A stretch of 64,000 nucleotides of DNA from Streptosporangiaceae bacterium (GTDB lineage Bacteria; Actinomycetota; Actinomycetes; Streptosporangiales; Streptosporangiaceae): positions 23,560 through 87,559 of the forward strand of contig JAFAZE010000166.1 of the NCBI GenBank assembly GCA_019239975.1, in the 5' to 3' direction. A program made the translations under genes and the position numbers. The notes under the pieces were generated by a model, which worked only from the letters and a program-made list of their open reading frames with translations, ran no database searches and was not told where the DNA came from. Shown in pieces: positions 17,815 through 25,651 of this stretch (the stretch's first letter is position 1; each line of letters begins with the position of its first letter).

Positions 17815-18741
17815 GTGCCTTCCATTCCGGAGTTGTCGCCGCCGGTGCGTGCGGCGCTGGGCGCCGGGCGGCCGGTGGTGGCGCTCGAGTCGACGATCAT
17901 CTCGCACGGCCTGCCCCGGCCGGCCAACCTGGCCGCCGCGCGGGAGTTCGGGGAGATGCTCCGCGAGGCGGGCGTCACCCCGGCCACGGTCGCCGTCATC
18001 GACGGCGTGCCGAAGGCCGGCCTGGAAGCCGCCGAGCTCGAGCGCATCGCGCTCGACGAGTCGGTCATCAAGGTCAGCAGCCGCGACCTCGGGATCGCGA
18101 TGGCGGGGAAGCGGACGGCGGCAACCACCGTCGCCGCCACGTCCGTGCTCGCCGCCAAGGCCGGCATCCGCGTGTTCGCGACCGGCGGGCTGGGCGGTGT
18201 GCATCGCGGGTTCGGCGAGTCGCTGGACGAGTCGGCGGACCTGACGGTGCTGTCCGCGACCCGGATCACCGTGGTGTCCGCGGGCGTGAAGTCGATCCTG
18301 GACATCCCGGCGACGCTGGAGCGGCTGGAGACGCTGGGCGTGCCGGTGGTGGGGTTCGGCACCAGCCGGTTTCCCGCGTTCTGGCTGTCGGACTCCGGCC
18401 AGGACCTGGACTGGCGGGCGGACACGCCGGAGGAGATCGCCGGCATCATGGCGGCGCGGGACCTTCTCGGCGATGCCTCCGCGCTTCTCGTCGCCAACCC
18501 GCTCCCGCCGGGCAGGCAGCTCGACCCGGCGCTGCACGACCGGGTGCTCGCCGAGGCGCTGGCCGCGTCAGAGGCCGCCCGGGTGCGCGGCAAGGCGGTG
18601 TCGCCGTTCCTGCTCGGCTATATCCAGCGCGCCACCGGCGGGGTGAGCGTGGACGTCAACCTGGACATCGTGCGCGGCAACATAGCCCTGGCCGGCCGGA
18701 TCGCCACGGCCTGGTCGGACCGCGCGGCCGCGCGGGACTGA
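17815..18741 (+). CDS. psuG: pseudouridine-5'-phosphate glycosidase
   Basis: The 308-residue product cleaves (reversibly) the C-glycosidic bond of pseudouridine 5'-phosphate to uracil and ribose 5-phosphate. The family blocks are nearly complete: VVALESTIISHGLPRPANLAAA at the N-terminus, PATVAVIDG, the catalytic-Lys region AGKRTAATTVAATS, FATGGLGGVHRG, ILDIPATLERLETLGVPVVGFGT, and ANPLPP near residue 226. The length equals the family norm. The GTG start gives MPSIPELSPPV. The next gene, a PfkB kinase, starts 17 bases downstream, so the pair is likely a pseudouridine salvage operon (kinase then glycosidase). Confidence 0.96.
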   Translation: MPSIPELSPPVRAALGAGRPVVALESTIISHGLPRPANLAAAREFGEMLREAGVTPATVAVIDGVPKAGLEAAELERIALDESVIKVSSRDLGIAMAGKRTAATTVAATSVLAAKAGIRVFATGGLGGVHRGFGESLDESADLTVLSATRITVVSAGVKSILDIPATLERLETLGVPVVGFGTSRFPAFWLSDSGQDLDWRADTPEEIAGIMAARDLLGDASALLVANPLPPGRQLDPALHDRVLAEALAASEAARVRGKAVSPFLLGYIQRATGGVSVDVNLDIVRGNIALAGRIATAWSDRAAARD

Positions 18742-18758
18742 GGGGTTGAGGAACTGCC

Positions 18759-20024
18759 GTGCCCGGTCCACACGCCCGGCCCGGCGGCAGGCCGCGCGTC
18801 CTGGTGTGCGGCGACGTGGTGAACGACGTTCTCGTCGAGCCGCTCGCGCCGCTGACCGGGGGCGAGGACAACCCGGCGGTGATAAGAGCCCGGCCGGGCG
18901 GCTCGGCCGCCAACCAGGCGGCGTGGATGGCGAACCTGGGGCTCGACGTGGTGTTCGCCGGCCGGGCGGGCGCCGGTGACGTGGACTTTCACCGCCGGGA
19001 GCTGTCCCGCTTCGGCGTCCTGCCGCTGCTGGCGGCCGACCCGTCCGCCGCGACCGGATCGATTGTGGTCCTGACCGGGCCGGATGGCGACCGGACAATG
19101 ATCACCGACCGCGGCGCCAACCTCCGGCTGACGGCGGCCGACGTCCCGGCCAGCCTGCTCGACGGTGCCGCCCTGCTGCACCTGACCGGTTACTCGTTCT
19201 TCGAGCCCGGGCCGCGAGAGGCCGCGCTGGCGCTGCTGACGGAGGCCCGCGCCCGCGGTGTGCCGTTCACGATCGACCCGGGATCGGCCGCGTTCCTCGC
19301 CCGGCTCGAACCCGGCGCGTTCCTGAGCTGGACCCGTGGCGCGGCGGTCTGCTTCCCCAACCGCGACGAGGCGGCGGTGCTCACGGGCGCCAGCACCCCG
19401 GCGGCCGTCAGCGACCCGGCGACCGCCGGAACCCCCGCGACCACCGGAACCCCCGCGACCACCGGAACCCCCGCGGCCGCCGTAACCCAGGCGGGCGCTG
19501 GTGGCCCACCGCATGCCGGCGTGGTCGGCCCCGCGGAAGCCGCCGAAGCGGCACACCCGCCGCCGGCACCCGATTCAGCGGCAATGGCGCGGCGGCTAAC
19601 CGCTCACTACGGCGCGGTGGTGGTAAAGCTCGGGGCCGCCGGCGCCGTGCTGGCGACCGCGGGTTCCCCGCCGGTGACGATCCCGGCGCGCCCGGCCGGC
19701 GTCCGCGACACCACCGGCGCCGGCGACGCCTTCTGCGCCGCCTTCCTGGCCACCTGGCTCGGCACCGGCGACCTGTACGCCGCGGCCGCGTCCGGCGCGG
19801 AAACCGCGGCCGTCGCCGTCTCGGTCCCTGGCGGTCGCCCGCAGGGCTTATTGAGTGTTCTTCTGTTCGGCTGGCCGAACATTTTCGCACTCAATCACGG
19901 AGGAAGGGCATGGCTGAGCCCCGCGGCAGTCACCCGCCGCGGGGCTCAGCTTCAAGGGGACCGGCGCGGCGGGGTTACCCGCCGCCAGCGGCCGTACGCC
20001 GGCGTGCGTCAGCAGCCGTCGTAG
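18759..20024 (+). CDS. PfkB-family sugar kinase, probable pseudouridine kinase, with 3' read-through extension
   Basis: PfkB/ribokinase features are GDVVNDVLVEPL and GGSAANQAAWMANLG near the N-terminus and the C-terminal DTTGAGDAFCAAF, with the catalytic Asp in GAGD. Linkage to psuG suggests it phosphorylates pseudouridine; the substrate is inferred. Two oddities are visible. Residues ~215-270 are an Ala/Thr/Pro-rich insert encoded by 18-base tandem repeats (19419-19472) between the lid and nucleotide sites. After VPGGRPQ (~residue 365) the frame runs ~55 more residues through a compound palindrome (19850-19895) and a terminator-like repeat. It ends 16 bases inside the convergent rpf gene. 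The natural stop is probably lost, or lies elsewhere through a frameshift. Confidence 0.82.
   Translation: MPGPHARPGGRPRVLVCGDVVNDVLVEPLAPLTGGEDNPAVIRARPGGSAANQAAWMANLGLDVVFAGRAGAGDVDFHRRELSRFGVLPLLAADPSAATGSIVVLTGPDGDRTMITDRGANLRLTAADVPASLLDGAALLHLTGYSFFEPGPREAALALLTEARARGVPFTIDPGSAAFLARLEPGAFLSWTRGAAVCFPNRDEAAVLTGASTPAAVSDPATAGTPATTGTPATTGTPAAAVTQAGAGGPPHAGVVGPAEAAEAAHPPPAPDSAAMARRLTAHYGAVVVKLGAAGAVLATAGSPPVTIPARPAGVRDTTGAGDAFCAAFLATWLGTGDLYAAAASGAETAAVAVSVPGGRPQGLLSVLLFGWPNIFALNHGGRAWLSPAAVTRRGAQLQGDRRGGVTRRQRPYAGVRQQPS
19850..19895. promoter_or_regulatory. 46-bp compound palindrome inside the kinase 3' extension
   Basis: Two nested inverted repeats share one centre. The outer pair is ATTGAGTG/CACTCAAT (19850-19857, 19888-19895) and the inner pair is GTTCGGC/GCCGAAC (19865-19871, 19874-19880). 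It is AT-richer than its surroundings. Downstream, GGAGGAAGGGC precedes an ATG at 19910, as at a gene start, but only a terminator-like repeat follows. It could be an operator or an RNA hairpin; function is not shown. Confidence 0.5.
19913..19950. terminator. bidirectional terminator-like inverted repeat between the kinase and rpf
   Basis: A perfect 15-bp inverted repeat (GCTGAGCCCCGCGGC at 19913-19927 and its complement at 19936-19950) has an 8-base loop. It lies 59 bases after the rpf stop on the minus strand and at the end of the psuG operon on the plus strand. There is no long T run, as is common in high-GC actinobacteria. Confidence 0.65.
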
Positions 20025-20947
20025 GGCGCCCAGTTGGACTGGCCGCCCTGGGCGAGGGCGTTGGCGAACACCTGGTTCTGCTCGGACACCGACGCGTTGC
20101 CGAAGTCAGCCGGGTTACCGCCGTACGCGGCCCAGGTCGACGCGCTGAACTGGTAGAGGCCGTAGTGGCCCGTCGAGTTCATGACCTGCGGGTTGCCGCC
20201 GGACTCGCGGGAGACCACGCACTGCCCGAACGAACCGCCGGGGTAGCTCCCCGACCAGGTGCTGGAGCCCTGCGTGGAGGCCTGCTGCGTGCCGGACGAC
20301 TGCGAGGAACCCCCCTGCGAGGAACCCGCCTGCGAGGAACCCCCCTGCGAGGAATCTCCCTCCGAGGACGCCTGCTGCACCGGAGCTGCCTGCACGTCGG
20401 ACGAGTCGCCGTCGCTGTCTCCGTCTCCGTCCGTGGAGGCCTGCTGCGCGGGCGCCGGCTGCACGGCCGCGCTGGCCGTGGCCACCGGGGCGGGCGCCGC
20501 GGGCGCGAGCTGCGCCGGCGCGGCCGGGATCTGGGCGGGCTTCGCCGGAACGTGCAGCACCTGCCCGGTCTGGATGAGGTCGGCCCAGCGGACCTGGCCG
20601 CGGTTGGCCCAGTACAGGACCGGCCACGCGTCGGCGTTGTGGTAGACGCGCCCGGCGATCGCCGACAGCGAGTCACCCGACTGGACCGTGTACGAGGTCG
20701 GCAGGGCCTGAGCCGCCTTGCGCTCCTTTGCCTGCCGGGCCGCCGCCAGCCGCGCGGGCGCGGCGGCCCGGTGCCGGACGGTGGCCTTGGCCGCGGCGTG
20801 ATGCGCGGCCGGGTGAGCGGCTGTCGTGGCAGCCGACGCCTGCGATGCGAGGCAGAGCGTCGCGGCCATGCCCGCCACCACGGGGGCGGCGGCGATCGGC
20901 AGCCGGTATGCGAAACGGTTACGCGTTGTGTTGCTGTGGTACCCCAA
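20009..20947 (-). CDS. secreted LysM / Rpf-like transglycosylase (resuscitation-promoting factor type)
   Basis: From TTG 20947 the product has 312 residues. A Sec signal ends near LCLASQASA, followed by an Ala/His/Arg-rich spacer. A LysM peptidoglycan-binding domain follows (SYTVQSGDSLSAIAGRVY through TGQVLHVP, residues ~80-130). Next is a long Pro/Ala then Ser/Gly/Gln-rich linker with repeated GGSSQ units. The C-terminal lysozyme-like domain contains CVVSRESGGNPQV (catalytic Glu) and GHYGLYQFSASTWAAYGG. Such proteins cleave peptidoglycan and aid growth resumption. The TTG start is chosen for the adjacent GGAAGGGAG; the frame is open to 21133, so GTG or ATG starts further out are possible. 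No ydaO-type riboswitch was recognisable. Confidence 0.85.
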   Translation of the reverse strand: MGYHSNTTRNRFAYRLPIAAAPVVAGMAATLCLASQASAATTAAHPAAHHAAAKATVRHRAAAPARLAAARQAKERKAAQALPTSYTVQSGDSLSAIAGRVYHNADAWPVLYWANRGQVRWADLIQTGQVLHVPAKPAQIPAAPAQLAPAAPAPVATASAAVQPAPAQQASTDGDGDSDGDSSDVQAAPVQQASSEGDSSQGGSSQAGSSQGGSSQSSGTQQASTQGSSTWSGSYPGGSFGQCVVSRESGGNPQVMNSTGHYGLYQFSASTWAAYGGNPADFGNASVSEQNQVFANALAQGGQSNWAPYDGC

Positions 20948-21227
20948 AGGGCTCCCTTCCGCGAAGGTCGCGCTCACCGGGAAGGTCACACCAGACGTGC
21001 GTGTGGCCTTCGGAGCGCCTGACATCCGAGGAGCATATGGACATGTTTGAGGTCCACGGGGCAAAACACTCAAAGAGGGCCAAAAATTATTACGGAGCGC
21101 TAAACTGCTCGCCAGCACCCAGATCCGGGCCACTCAACGTACCCGCCTTCAGAACCGGACGAAATCCGGCGCGGTCGCTCATGGTGGCTGTTTCCGCAGG
21201 TCAGCGCGTCAATCGGCGTTCTCGCCA

Positions 21228-21243
21228 TGCGATAAAGATCACG
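21228..21243 (-). promoter_or_regulatory. possible Crp-type operator upstream of the Rpf-like gene
   Basis: Read on the minus strand, CGTGATCTTTATCGCA matches TGTGA-N6-TCACA at eight of ten fixed positions. Crp control of rpf genes is known in other actinobacteria. The 468-base gap 20948-21415 is notably richer in A/T than the neighbouring DNA and contains this site plus a hairpin at 21337-21372. I see no gene in it. Confidence 0.3.
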
Positions 21244-21336
21244 TAACTCAGGAGACCGCTGTTGCTATCGATCTTGGGCTGCTCAACGTGCTGTTAGCGA
21301 CAGAGAACAAAGAAGATATGAACTAGGCTCCTGCTT

Positions 21337-21372
21337 CCCCAGAGGTGAAAGAAAATTCTGTCCGCTCTGGGG
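21337..21372 (-). terminator. hairpin downstream of pntB, possible terminator
   Basis: CCCCAGAG (21337-21344) pairs with CTCTGGGG (21365-21372) around a 20-base A/T-rich loop, 44 bases past the pntB stop. The arms also carry a direct repeat (GAGGTGAAAG/GGGGTGAAAG). Confidence 0.45.
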
Positions 21373-21415
21373 TGAAAGTGGCCAATGTGACTACTGAACG
21401 TAGCTGGCTTCGCAC

Positions 21416-22828
21416 CTAACCGACGAGCGTCTTCACGGCGGCGGTCAGCTCGGCCACGGCCTTCTTGGCGTCGGCGAAGTACATGCTGGTCTTCGGGTCG
21501 GCGTACAGCTCGTTGTCCATTCCGGCGTAGCCGTGGCCCATGGACCGCTTGATGACGATGATGGACCTGGCCTGGTCCACGTCCAGGATCGGCATGCCGG
21601 AGATGACGTTTCCCGGACGCCGGGCCGCCGGGTTGGTCACGTCGTTGGCGCCGATCACCAGCGCGACGTCCGCCCGCGGGAACTCAGGGTTGACCTCCTC
21701 CATCTCCTTGAGCTGCGGGTACGGCACGTTCGCCTCGGCGAGCAGCACGTTCATGTGGCCGGGCATCCGGCCCGCCACCGGGTGGATGGCGTAGCTGACC
21801 TCGATGCCGCGGGATTCGAGCAGCGCCGCCAGCTCCGCCACGCCGTGCTGCGCCTGCGCCGCCGCCAGCCCGTACCCGGGGACGACGAGCACCTTGGACG
21901 CGTAGGCGAGCTGGATGGCGGCGTCGTCGGCGGCGATCGAGCGGATGTGGGCGTCGCCCGCCACCGCCACCGGCGCCGCGGAATCCCCGGTGCCGAAGCC
22001 GCCCACGATGATGTTGCCAAGCGACCGGTTCATCGCGTCGGCCATCAGCTTGGTGAGGATGCCACCGGAGGCCCCGACCAGGGCCCCGGCGATGATCAGC
22101 GCCCAGTTCGTGATCACGAACCCGGCCATCGCCACCGCCGTGCCGGTGAACGCGTTCAGCAGGGAGATCACGACGGGCATGTCCGCGCCGCCGATCGGCA
22201 GCACTATGGTCACGCCGAAACCGAGCGAGGCGAGCACCACAATCAGCAGCGCGGGCAGGCTCGCGGTGGTGAACATGAAGATGCCGGCGCCCACCGCGAT
22301 CACCGCCAGCGCCGCGTTGATCACGCGGCCGCCGCGGAGCACTATGGGCTGCCCCGGGATCAGGCCCTGCAGCTTGCCGGCCGCGATGATCGAGCCGGAG
22401 AACGTCACGGACCCGATGATCACGTCGAGCACCGTCGTCACCGTGGTGGTGCCGAGCACCCCGCCGGGCCTGGATTCCAGGTCGATGTAGCCGTAGACCG
22501 CCACCAGCGCCGCGGCGCCGCCGCCGACCGCGTTGAACATCGAGACAAGCTGCGGCATCGCGGTCATCTGCACGGTCCGCGCGGCGTACAGGCCCACCGC
22601 CGAGCCGAGCAGCGCGCCGGTGATCAGCACGGTCCAGCCGACGCCGGTGACCGTTCCGTCGTGGATGAGCAGGACCAGCGTCGCGCCGATCGCGATCACC
22701 ATCCCGGCCGTGGACACCTGGTTGCCGCGGCGGGCGGTGGCCGGGCTGTTCATCAGGTGCAGCCCGATGACGAAGCACGCGGCCGCGGCGACGTAAACAA
22801 GCTGCATGTTCGTGGTGAAGCTGTTCAT
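21416..22828 (-). CDS. pntB: NAD(P) transhydrogenase subunit beta
   Basis: The 470-residue membrane subunit has about nine hydrophobic helices in the first 270 residues. The NADP(H)-binding domain III follows, with VLVVPGYGLAAAQAQHGV, the conserved YAIHPVAGRMPGHMNVLLAEANVPY block, DVALVIGANDVTNPAA and MPILDVDQARSIIVIKRSMGHGYAG. It couples proton entry to hydride transfer from NADH to NADP+. Its ATG overlaps the pntA2 stop by four bases, indicating translational coupling in the three-gene operon pntA1-pntA2-pntB. Confidence 0.97.
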   Translation of the reverse strand: MNSFTTNMQLVYVAAAACFVIGLHLMNSPATARRGNQVSTAGMVIAIGATLVLLIHDGTVTGVGWTVLITGALLGSAVGLYAARTVQMTAMPQLVSMFNAVGGGAAALVAVYGYIDLESRPGGVLGTTTVTTVLDVIIGSVTFSGSIIAAGKLQGLIPGQPIVLRGGRVINAALAVIAVGAGIFMFTTASLPALLIVVLASLGFGVTIVLPIGGADMPVVISLLNAFTGTAVAMAGFVITNWALIIAGALVGASGGILTKLMADAMNRSLGNIIVGGFGTGDSAAPVAVAGDAHIRSIAADDAAIQLAYASKVLVVPGYGLAAAQAQHGVAELAALLESRGIEVSYAIHPVAGRMPGHMNVLLAEANVPYPQLKEMEEVNPEFPRADVALVIGANDVTNPAARRPGNVISGMPILDVDQARSIIVIKRSMGHGYAGMDNELYADPKTSMYFADAKKAVAELTAAVKTLVG

Positions 22829-23325
22829 GACGGCCGCCCCCCGTTCGGCGAGGCCTGCCCGTCAGGGCCGCCTCCGACAGTGGTACCCCCGACAGTGGTA
22901 CCCCCGACAGTGGCGCCTCCGACAGGGCCGCCTCCGACAGGGCCGCCTCCGCCAGTGGCACCCCCGACAGTGGCGCTCCCGACGGCGGCGGCCGCCCGGG
23001 CGGGCTCCGCCGCGGCGGTGGTCCCCGCGGGAGCCGGGACGGCGGGCTTCCTGCGGAACATCTTGAGCATCCGGCCGGTCACCACGTACCCGCCGACGAC
23101 GTTCGCGGCCGCGAAGAAGGCCGCCACGAAGGCGAGCACGTAACCCACCGCGTTGTGCGCGGTAAGCCCGATGAGCAGCGCCCCGGCCAGCACGATGCCG
23201 TGGATCGAGTTGGCCGCGGACATCAGCGGCGTATGCAGCGTCGCGGGAACCTTGCCGATGACCTCGATGCCGACGAGCAGCGCCAGCACGAAAATGGTCA
23301 GGTCAGTCACTAGCGCCGTCGACAC
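22825..23325 (-). CDS. pntA2: NAD(P) transhydrogenase subunit alpha part 2 (membrane), with repeat-encoded tail
   Basis: The first ~95 residues give the usual three to four helices of the alpha-2 subunit (TIFVLALLVGIEVIGKVPATLHTPLMS, SIHGIVLAGALLIGL, VGYVLAFVAAFFAAANVVGGY, VTGRMLKMF). The start is GTG 23325 with GGAGGCGACC just upstream, inside the pntA1 3' end (23-base overlap). Normal homologs stop soon after the last helix. Here ~70 residues of Gly/Val/Thr/Pro-rich tail follow, encoded largely by a 15-base tandem repeat (22871-22983). The tail faces the cytoplasm by topology and is probably disordered. Confidence 0.9.
   Translation of the reverse strand: MSTALVTDLTIFVLALLVGIEVIGKVPATLHTPLMSAANSIHGIVLAGALLIGLTAHNAVGYVLAFVAAFFAAANVVGGYVVTGRMLKMFRRKPAVPAPAGTTAAAEPARAAAAVGSATVGGATGGGGPVGGGPVGGATVGGTTVGGTTVGGGPDGQASPNGGRPS
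22871..22983. repeat. 15-bp minisatellite in the pntA2 3' end
   Basis: About seven and a half copies of a 15-base unit with consensus CCYCCGACAGTGGYR lie head to tail, with C/T and GTG/GGC variants. In the gene frame they encode a Val-Gly-Gly-(Ala/Thr/Pro) pattern. The period is a multiple of three, so copy-number change would keep the frame. Confidence 0.9.
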
Positions 23326-24472
23326 GGTCGCCTCCTTCGGTTTCCGGCAGGCTCGCCACCGCCGGGTGCACCACGGCGCCGTCGTGGGCGATGACGACGC
23401 CGGCCTGGATCTCGTCGCTGGTGTCGATGGACAGCGAGCCGTCCTTCACCATCTCCAGCAGCAGCGAGGAGATGTTGCGGGAGTACGCGTTCGAGGCGGC
23501 GGTGGGCACCGTGGACGGCAGGTTCTGTGCCCCGATGATCGTGACCCCGTTGCCGGTCACCACGGTCTCCCCGGGCACCGACCCCGCGACGTTCCCGCCG
23601 AGCGGGCTGGCGCCCATGTCCACGATGACCGAGCCCGCCGCCATCTCCTTCACCGCGTCCTCGGTCACCAGCAGGGGCGGCCTGCGCCCGGGTACCTGCG
23701 CGGTGGTGATCACCACGTCGTGGCGGGCGATGTGGCCCGACAGCTCGGCCTGCTGCGCCTGCCGCTCCTCGGCGGTCAGCTCGCGCGCGTAGCCGCCCTC
23801 GCCCGCGGCGTCACCGACCGCGGTCAGCTCGACGAAGGTCGCGCCGAGCGACTCGACCTCGCCCTTGCTGGCCGGCCGCACGTCATACCCGCTGACCATC
23901 GCGCCGAGCCGCCGTGCCGTGCCGATCGCCTGCAGGCCGGCCACCCCGGTGCCGAGCACCAGAAGCCGGGCCGGGCGCGCCGTGCCCGCGGCCGTGATCA
24001 GCAGCGGGAAGAACCTGCCGAACGCGGCGGCGGCGAGCAGCACCGCCTTGTAGCCCGCCACGTTCGCCTGGGAGGTGAGGGCGTCCATGGCCTGAGCGCG
24101 GGACAGGGTGCGCGGCAGCCCGTCGAGGCTGACCGCGGTCACGTGCTTCGCGGCCAGGTCGCGGGCCAGCGCCGGGTCGGTCAGCGGTGAGAGCATCCCG
24201 AACACCGCCTGCCCGGCCCGCAGCCGCCCGGTGTCCTCCGGGGCCGGGCGGGTGACGGTGAGGATCACGTCGGCGCCGGAGTACAGCTCCGCCCGGCTGA
24301 CCACGGCCGCCCCTGCCTCGCTGTACGCGCTGTCGGGAAACCAGGCGCCCTCGCCGGCGCCGGACTCCACCAGCACCTCAAGCCCCGCCGAACGCAGCCG
24401 CGGCACGGCCTCAGGCACCAGGGCAACGCGCCGCTCGCCCTGGGCGCTCTCCTTGATGACAGCTACCTTCAT
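23303..24472 (-). CDS. pntA1: NAD(P) transhydrogenase subunit alpha part 1 (NAD-binding)
   Basis: The 389-residue soluble subunit starts MKVAVIKESAQGERRVALVPEAV, typical of the family. It continues with the conserved SQANVAGYKAVLLAA segment, the NAD-binding LVLGTGVAGLQAIGTARRLGAMVSGYDVRP, and ITTAQVPGRRPPLLV. It supplies domain I of the proton-translocating transhydrogenase, with the membrane parts in the next two genes. ATG 24472 is preferred; an in-frame TTG at 24499 would add nine residues. It leads the operon; its promoter must lie within 24473-24700. Confidence 0.97.
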   Translation of the reverse strand: MKVAVIKESAQGERRVALVPEAVPRLRSAGLEVLVESGAGEGAWFPDSAYSEAGAAVVSRAELYSGADVILTVTRPAPEDTGRLRAGQAVFGMLSPLTDPALARDLAAKHVTAVSLDGLPRTLSRAQAMDALTSQANVAGYKAVLLAAAAFGRFFPLLITAAGTARPARLLVLGTGVAGLQAIGTARRLGAMVSGYDVRPASKGEVESLGATFVELTAVGDAAGEGGYARELTAEERQAQQAELSGHIARHDVVITTAQVPGRRPPLLVTEDAVKEMAAGSVIVDMGASPLGGNVAGSVPGETVVTGNGVTIIGAQNLPSTVPTAASNAYSRNISSLLLEMVKDGSLSIDTSDEIQAGVVIAHDGAVVHPAVASLPETEGGDRVDGASD

Positions 24473-24741
24473 CCCGCGCGACCTCTCATCGGGGGCCAAT
24501 ACGGCGGCTCCGCCGGAGTCTGACAGTATCCATGATGGCCGACCTCCGGTAGAGCCGAAGACACCACGCTCAGTGAGTAGGGCCCCACATGGGTGCGACG
24601 GTTACCCGAGCACCGCCGCGGCTGCGCGAGTGGCGCGGGCACGGCGAGTGGCGCCGGCGGGCTGCGGGTGGGGCTGGCCGATTTGGGTGCGGTTCGTGCT
24701 GCTATGGCAGCGCGGATTGCACCCAAAACCCCCGGTTCGGC

Positions 24742-24795
24742 GGAATGGCGGGGCCGGGTTCGGGATACGGAATGGCGGGGCCGGGTTCGGGATGT
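24742..24795. repeat. 27-bp tandem repeat between pntA1 and the IclR gene
   Basis: Two copies of a 27-base unit (each starting GGAATGGCGGGGCCGGGTTC) lie at 24742-24768 and 24769-24795. The 367-base gap 24473-24839 otherwise shows no gene. The pntA1 promoter should be here; a GATACT -10-like hexamer is seen on the minus strand near 24527-24532. Confidence 0.8.
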
Positions 24796-24839
24796 GGTTC
24801 GTCATTCGGGCATGACAGGGAAGACCTCCGCCGTGGCGA

Positions 24840-25580
24840 CTACTTGACCGGCGCTCCAGCAGGGGCCTCCTCCCCCCGGATCAGCAGCGTGATCTTGTCG
24901 CCGGCCGCCACGACCGCGCCGGCGTGCAGCCGGCCCGGCGACCTGGTCAGGCGCTCGATCGGCCCGGAAACCGAGATCGCGGCGAGCACCCTGCCGCCAG
25001 GGCCGCGTACCGGCGCGGACACCGACGCCACGCCGGCCTCGCGCTCGGCCACGCTCGCGGCCCAGCCGCGCCTGCGCACCTGCGAGAGCGTCGCGGCGGT
25101 GAACTTCGCGCCGCGCAGCACCCGGTGCATGCGCTCGCCCTCCTCCCACGCGAGCAGCACCTGTGCCGCCGAGCCGGCGGTCATCGGCAGCGCGGCGCCC
25201 ACCGGAACGGTGTCGCGCAGGCCGCTCGCCCGCTCGGCGGCGGCGACGCACACCCGGACGTCGGACTGCCTGCGGTAGAGCTGGGCGCTTTCCCCGGTGA
25301 GGTCCCGAAGCTGGATGAGCACCGGCTGCGCCACCGCCAGCAGCCTGTCCTCGCCCGCCGCGGCCGCAAGCTCCGCGATCCGCGGGCCGAGGACGAACCG
25401 GCCCTGGGCGTCGCGGGTGAGCAGCCGGTGGTGCTCGAGAGCCACCGCGATGCGGTGCGTGGTCGGCCTGGCCAGGCCGGTGGCCTTGACCAGCTGGGCG
25501 AGGGTGGCCGGGCCGCTCTCCGTGGCGCCGAGAACCGAAACGGCTTTGTCGAGGACGCCCACTCCGCTAGAGTTGCTCAT
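24840..25580 (-). CDS. IclR-family transcriptional regulator (NdgR-like)
   Basis: The 246-residue protein has an N-terminal winged helix (GVGVLDKAVSVLGATESGPATLAQLVKATGLARPTTHRIAVALEHHRLL). The IclR effector-binding domain follows (residues ~75-240). Its position divergent from leuCD matches NdgR/LtbR of actinobacteria, known regulators of leucine biosynthesis and other amino-acid genes. It may therefore control leuCD and itself through the shared 71-base region. The start ATG 25580 gives MSNSSGVGVLDKA; the open frame upstream crosses the operator and is not coding-like. Confidence 0.9.
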   Translation of the reverse strand: MSNSSGVGVLDKAVSVLGATESGPATLAQLVKATGLARPTTHRIAVALEHHRLLTRDAQGRFVLGPRIAELAAAAGEDRLLAVAQPVLIQLRDLTGESAQLYRRQSDVRVCVAAAERASGLRDTVPVGAALPMTAGSAAQVLLAWEEGERMHRVLRGAKFTAATLSQVRRRGWAASVAEREAGVASVSAPVRGPGGRVLAAISVSGPIERLTRSPGRLHAGAVVAAGDKITLLIRGEEAPAGAPVK

Positions 25581-25651
25581 GTATTGATACTGCCGTCTCA
25601 GGATACGAGATGCAATCAGATTGCGAGAGGCAACCGAAGGGAGATGGAGCG
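25581..25651. promoter_or_regulatory. divergent promoter/operator region between the IclR regulator and leuC
   Basis: Only 71 bases separate the start codons. A perfect GCAAT-CAG-ATTGC dyad lies at 25612-25624 and overlaps a second TTGC/GCAA dyad (25621-25633). Such palindromes are plausible NdgR/IclR sites. On the minus strand TTGCAT and CAGTAT with 17-base spacing end about seven bases before the regulator ATG, so its message may be leaderless. Confidence 0.5.

Noticed and set aside
19910..21022. A 370-codon frame starting after a good ribosome site (GGAGGAAGGGC ATG)
   Set aside because: It runs antisense through rpf and gives an Arg/Gly-rich product; the apparent start leads directly into a terminator stem.
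20948..21415. A ydaO-type (cyclic di-AMP) riboswitch before the Rpf-like gene
   Set aside because: Such switches often precede rpf genes, but I could not find the conserved ydaO motifs on the minus strand.
22871..22983. CRISPR array
   Set aside because: Units are 15 bases, contiguous and without spacers, inside a coding gene: a minisatellite.
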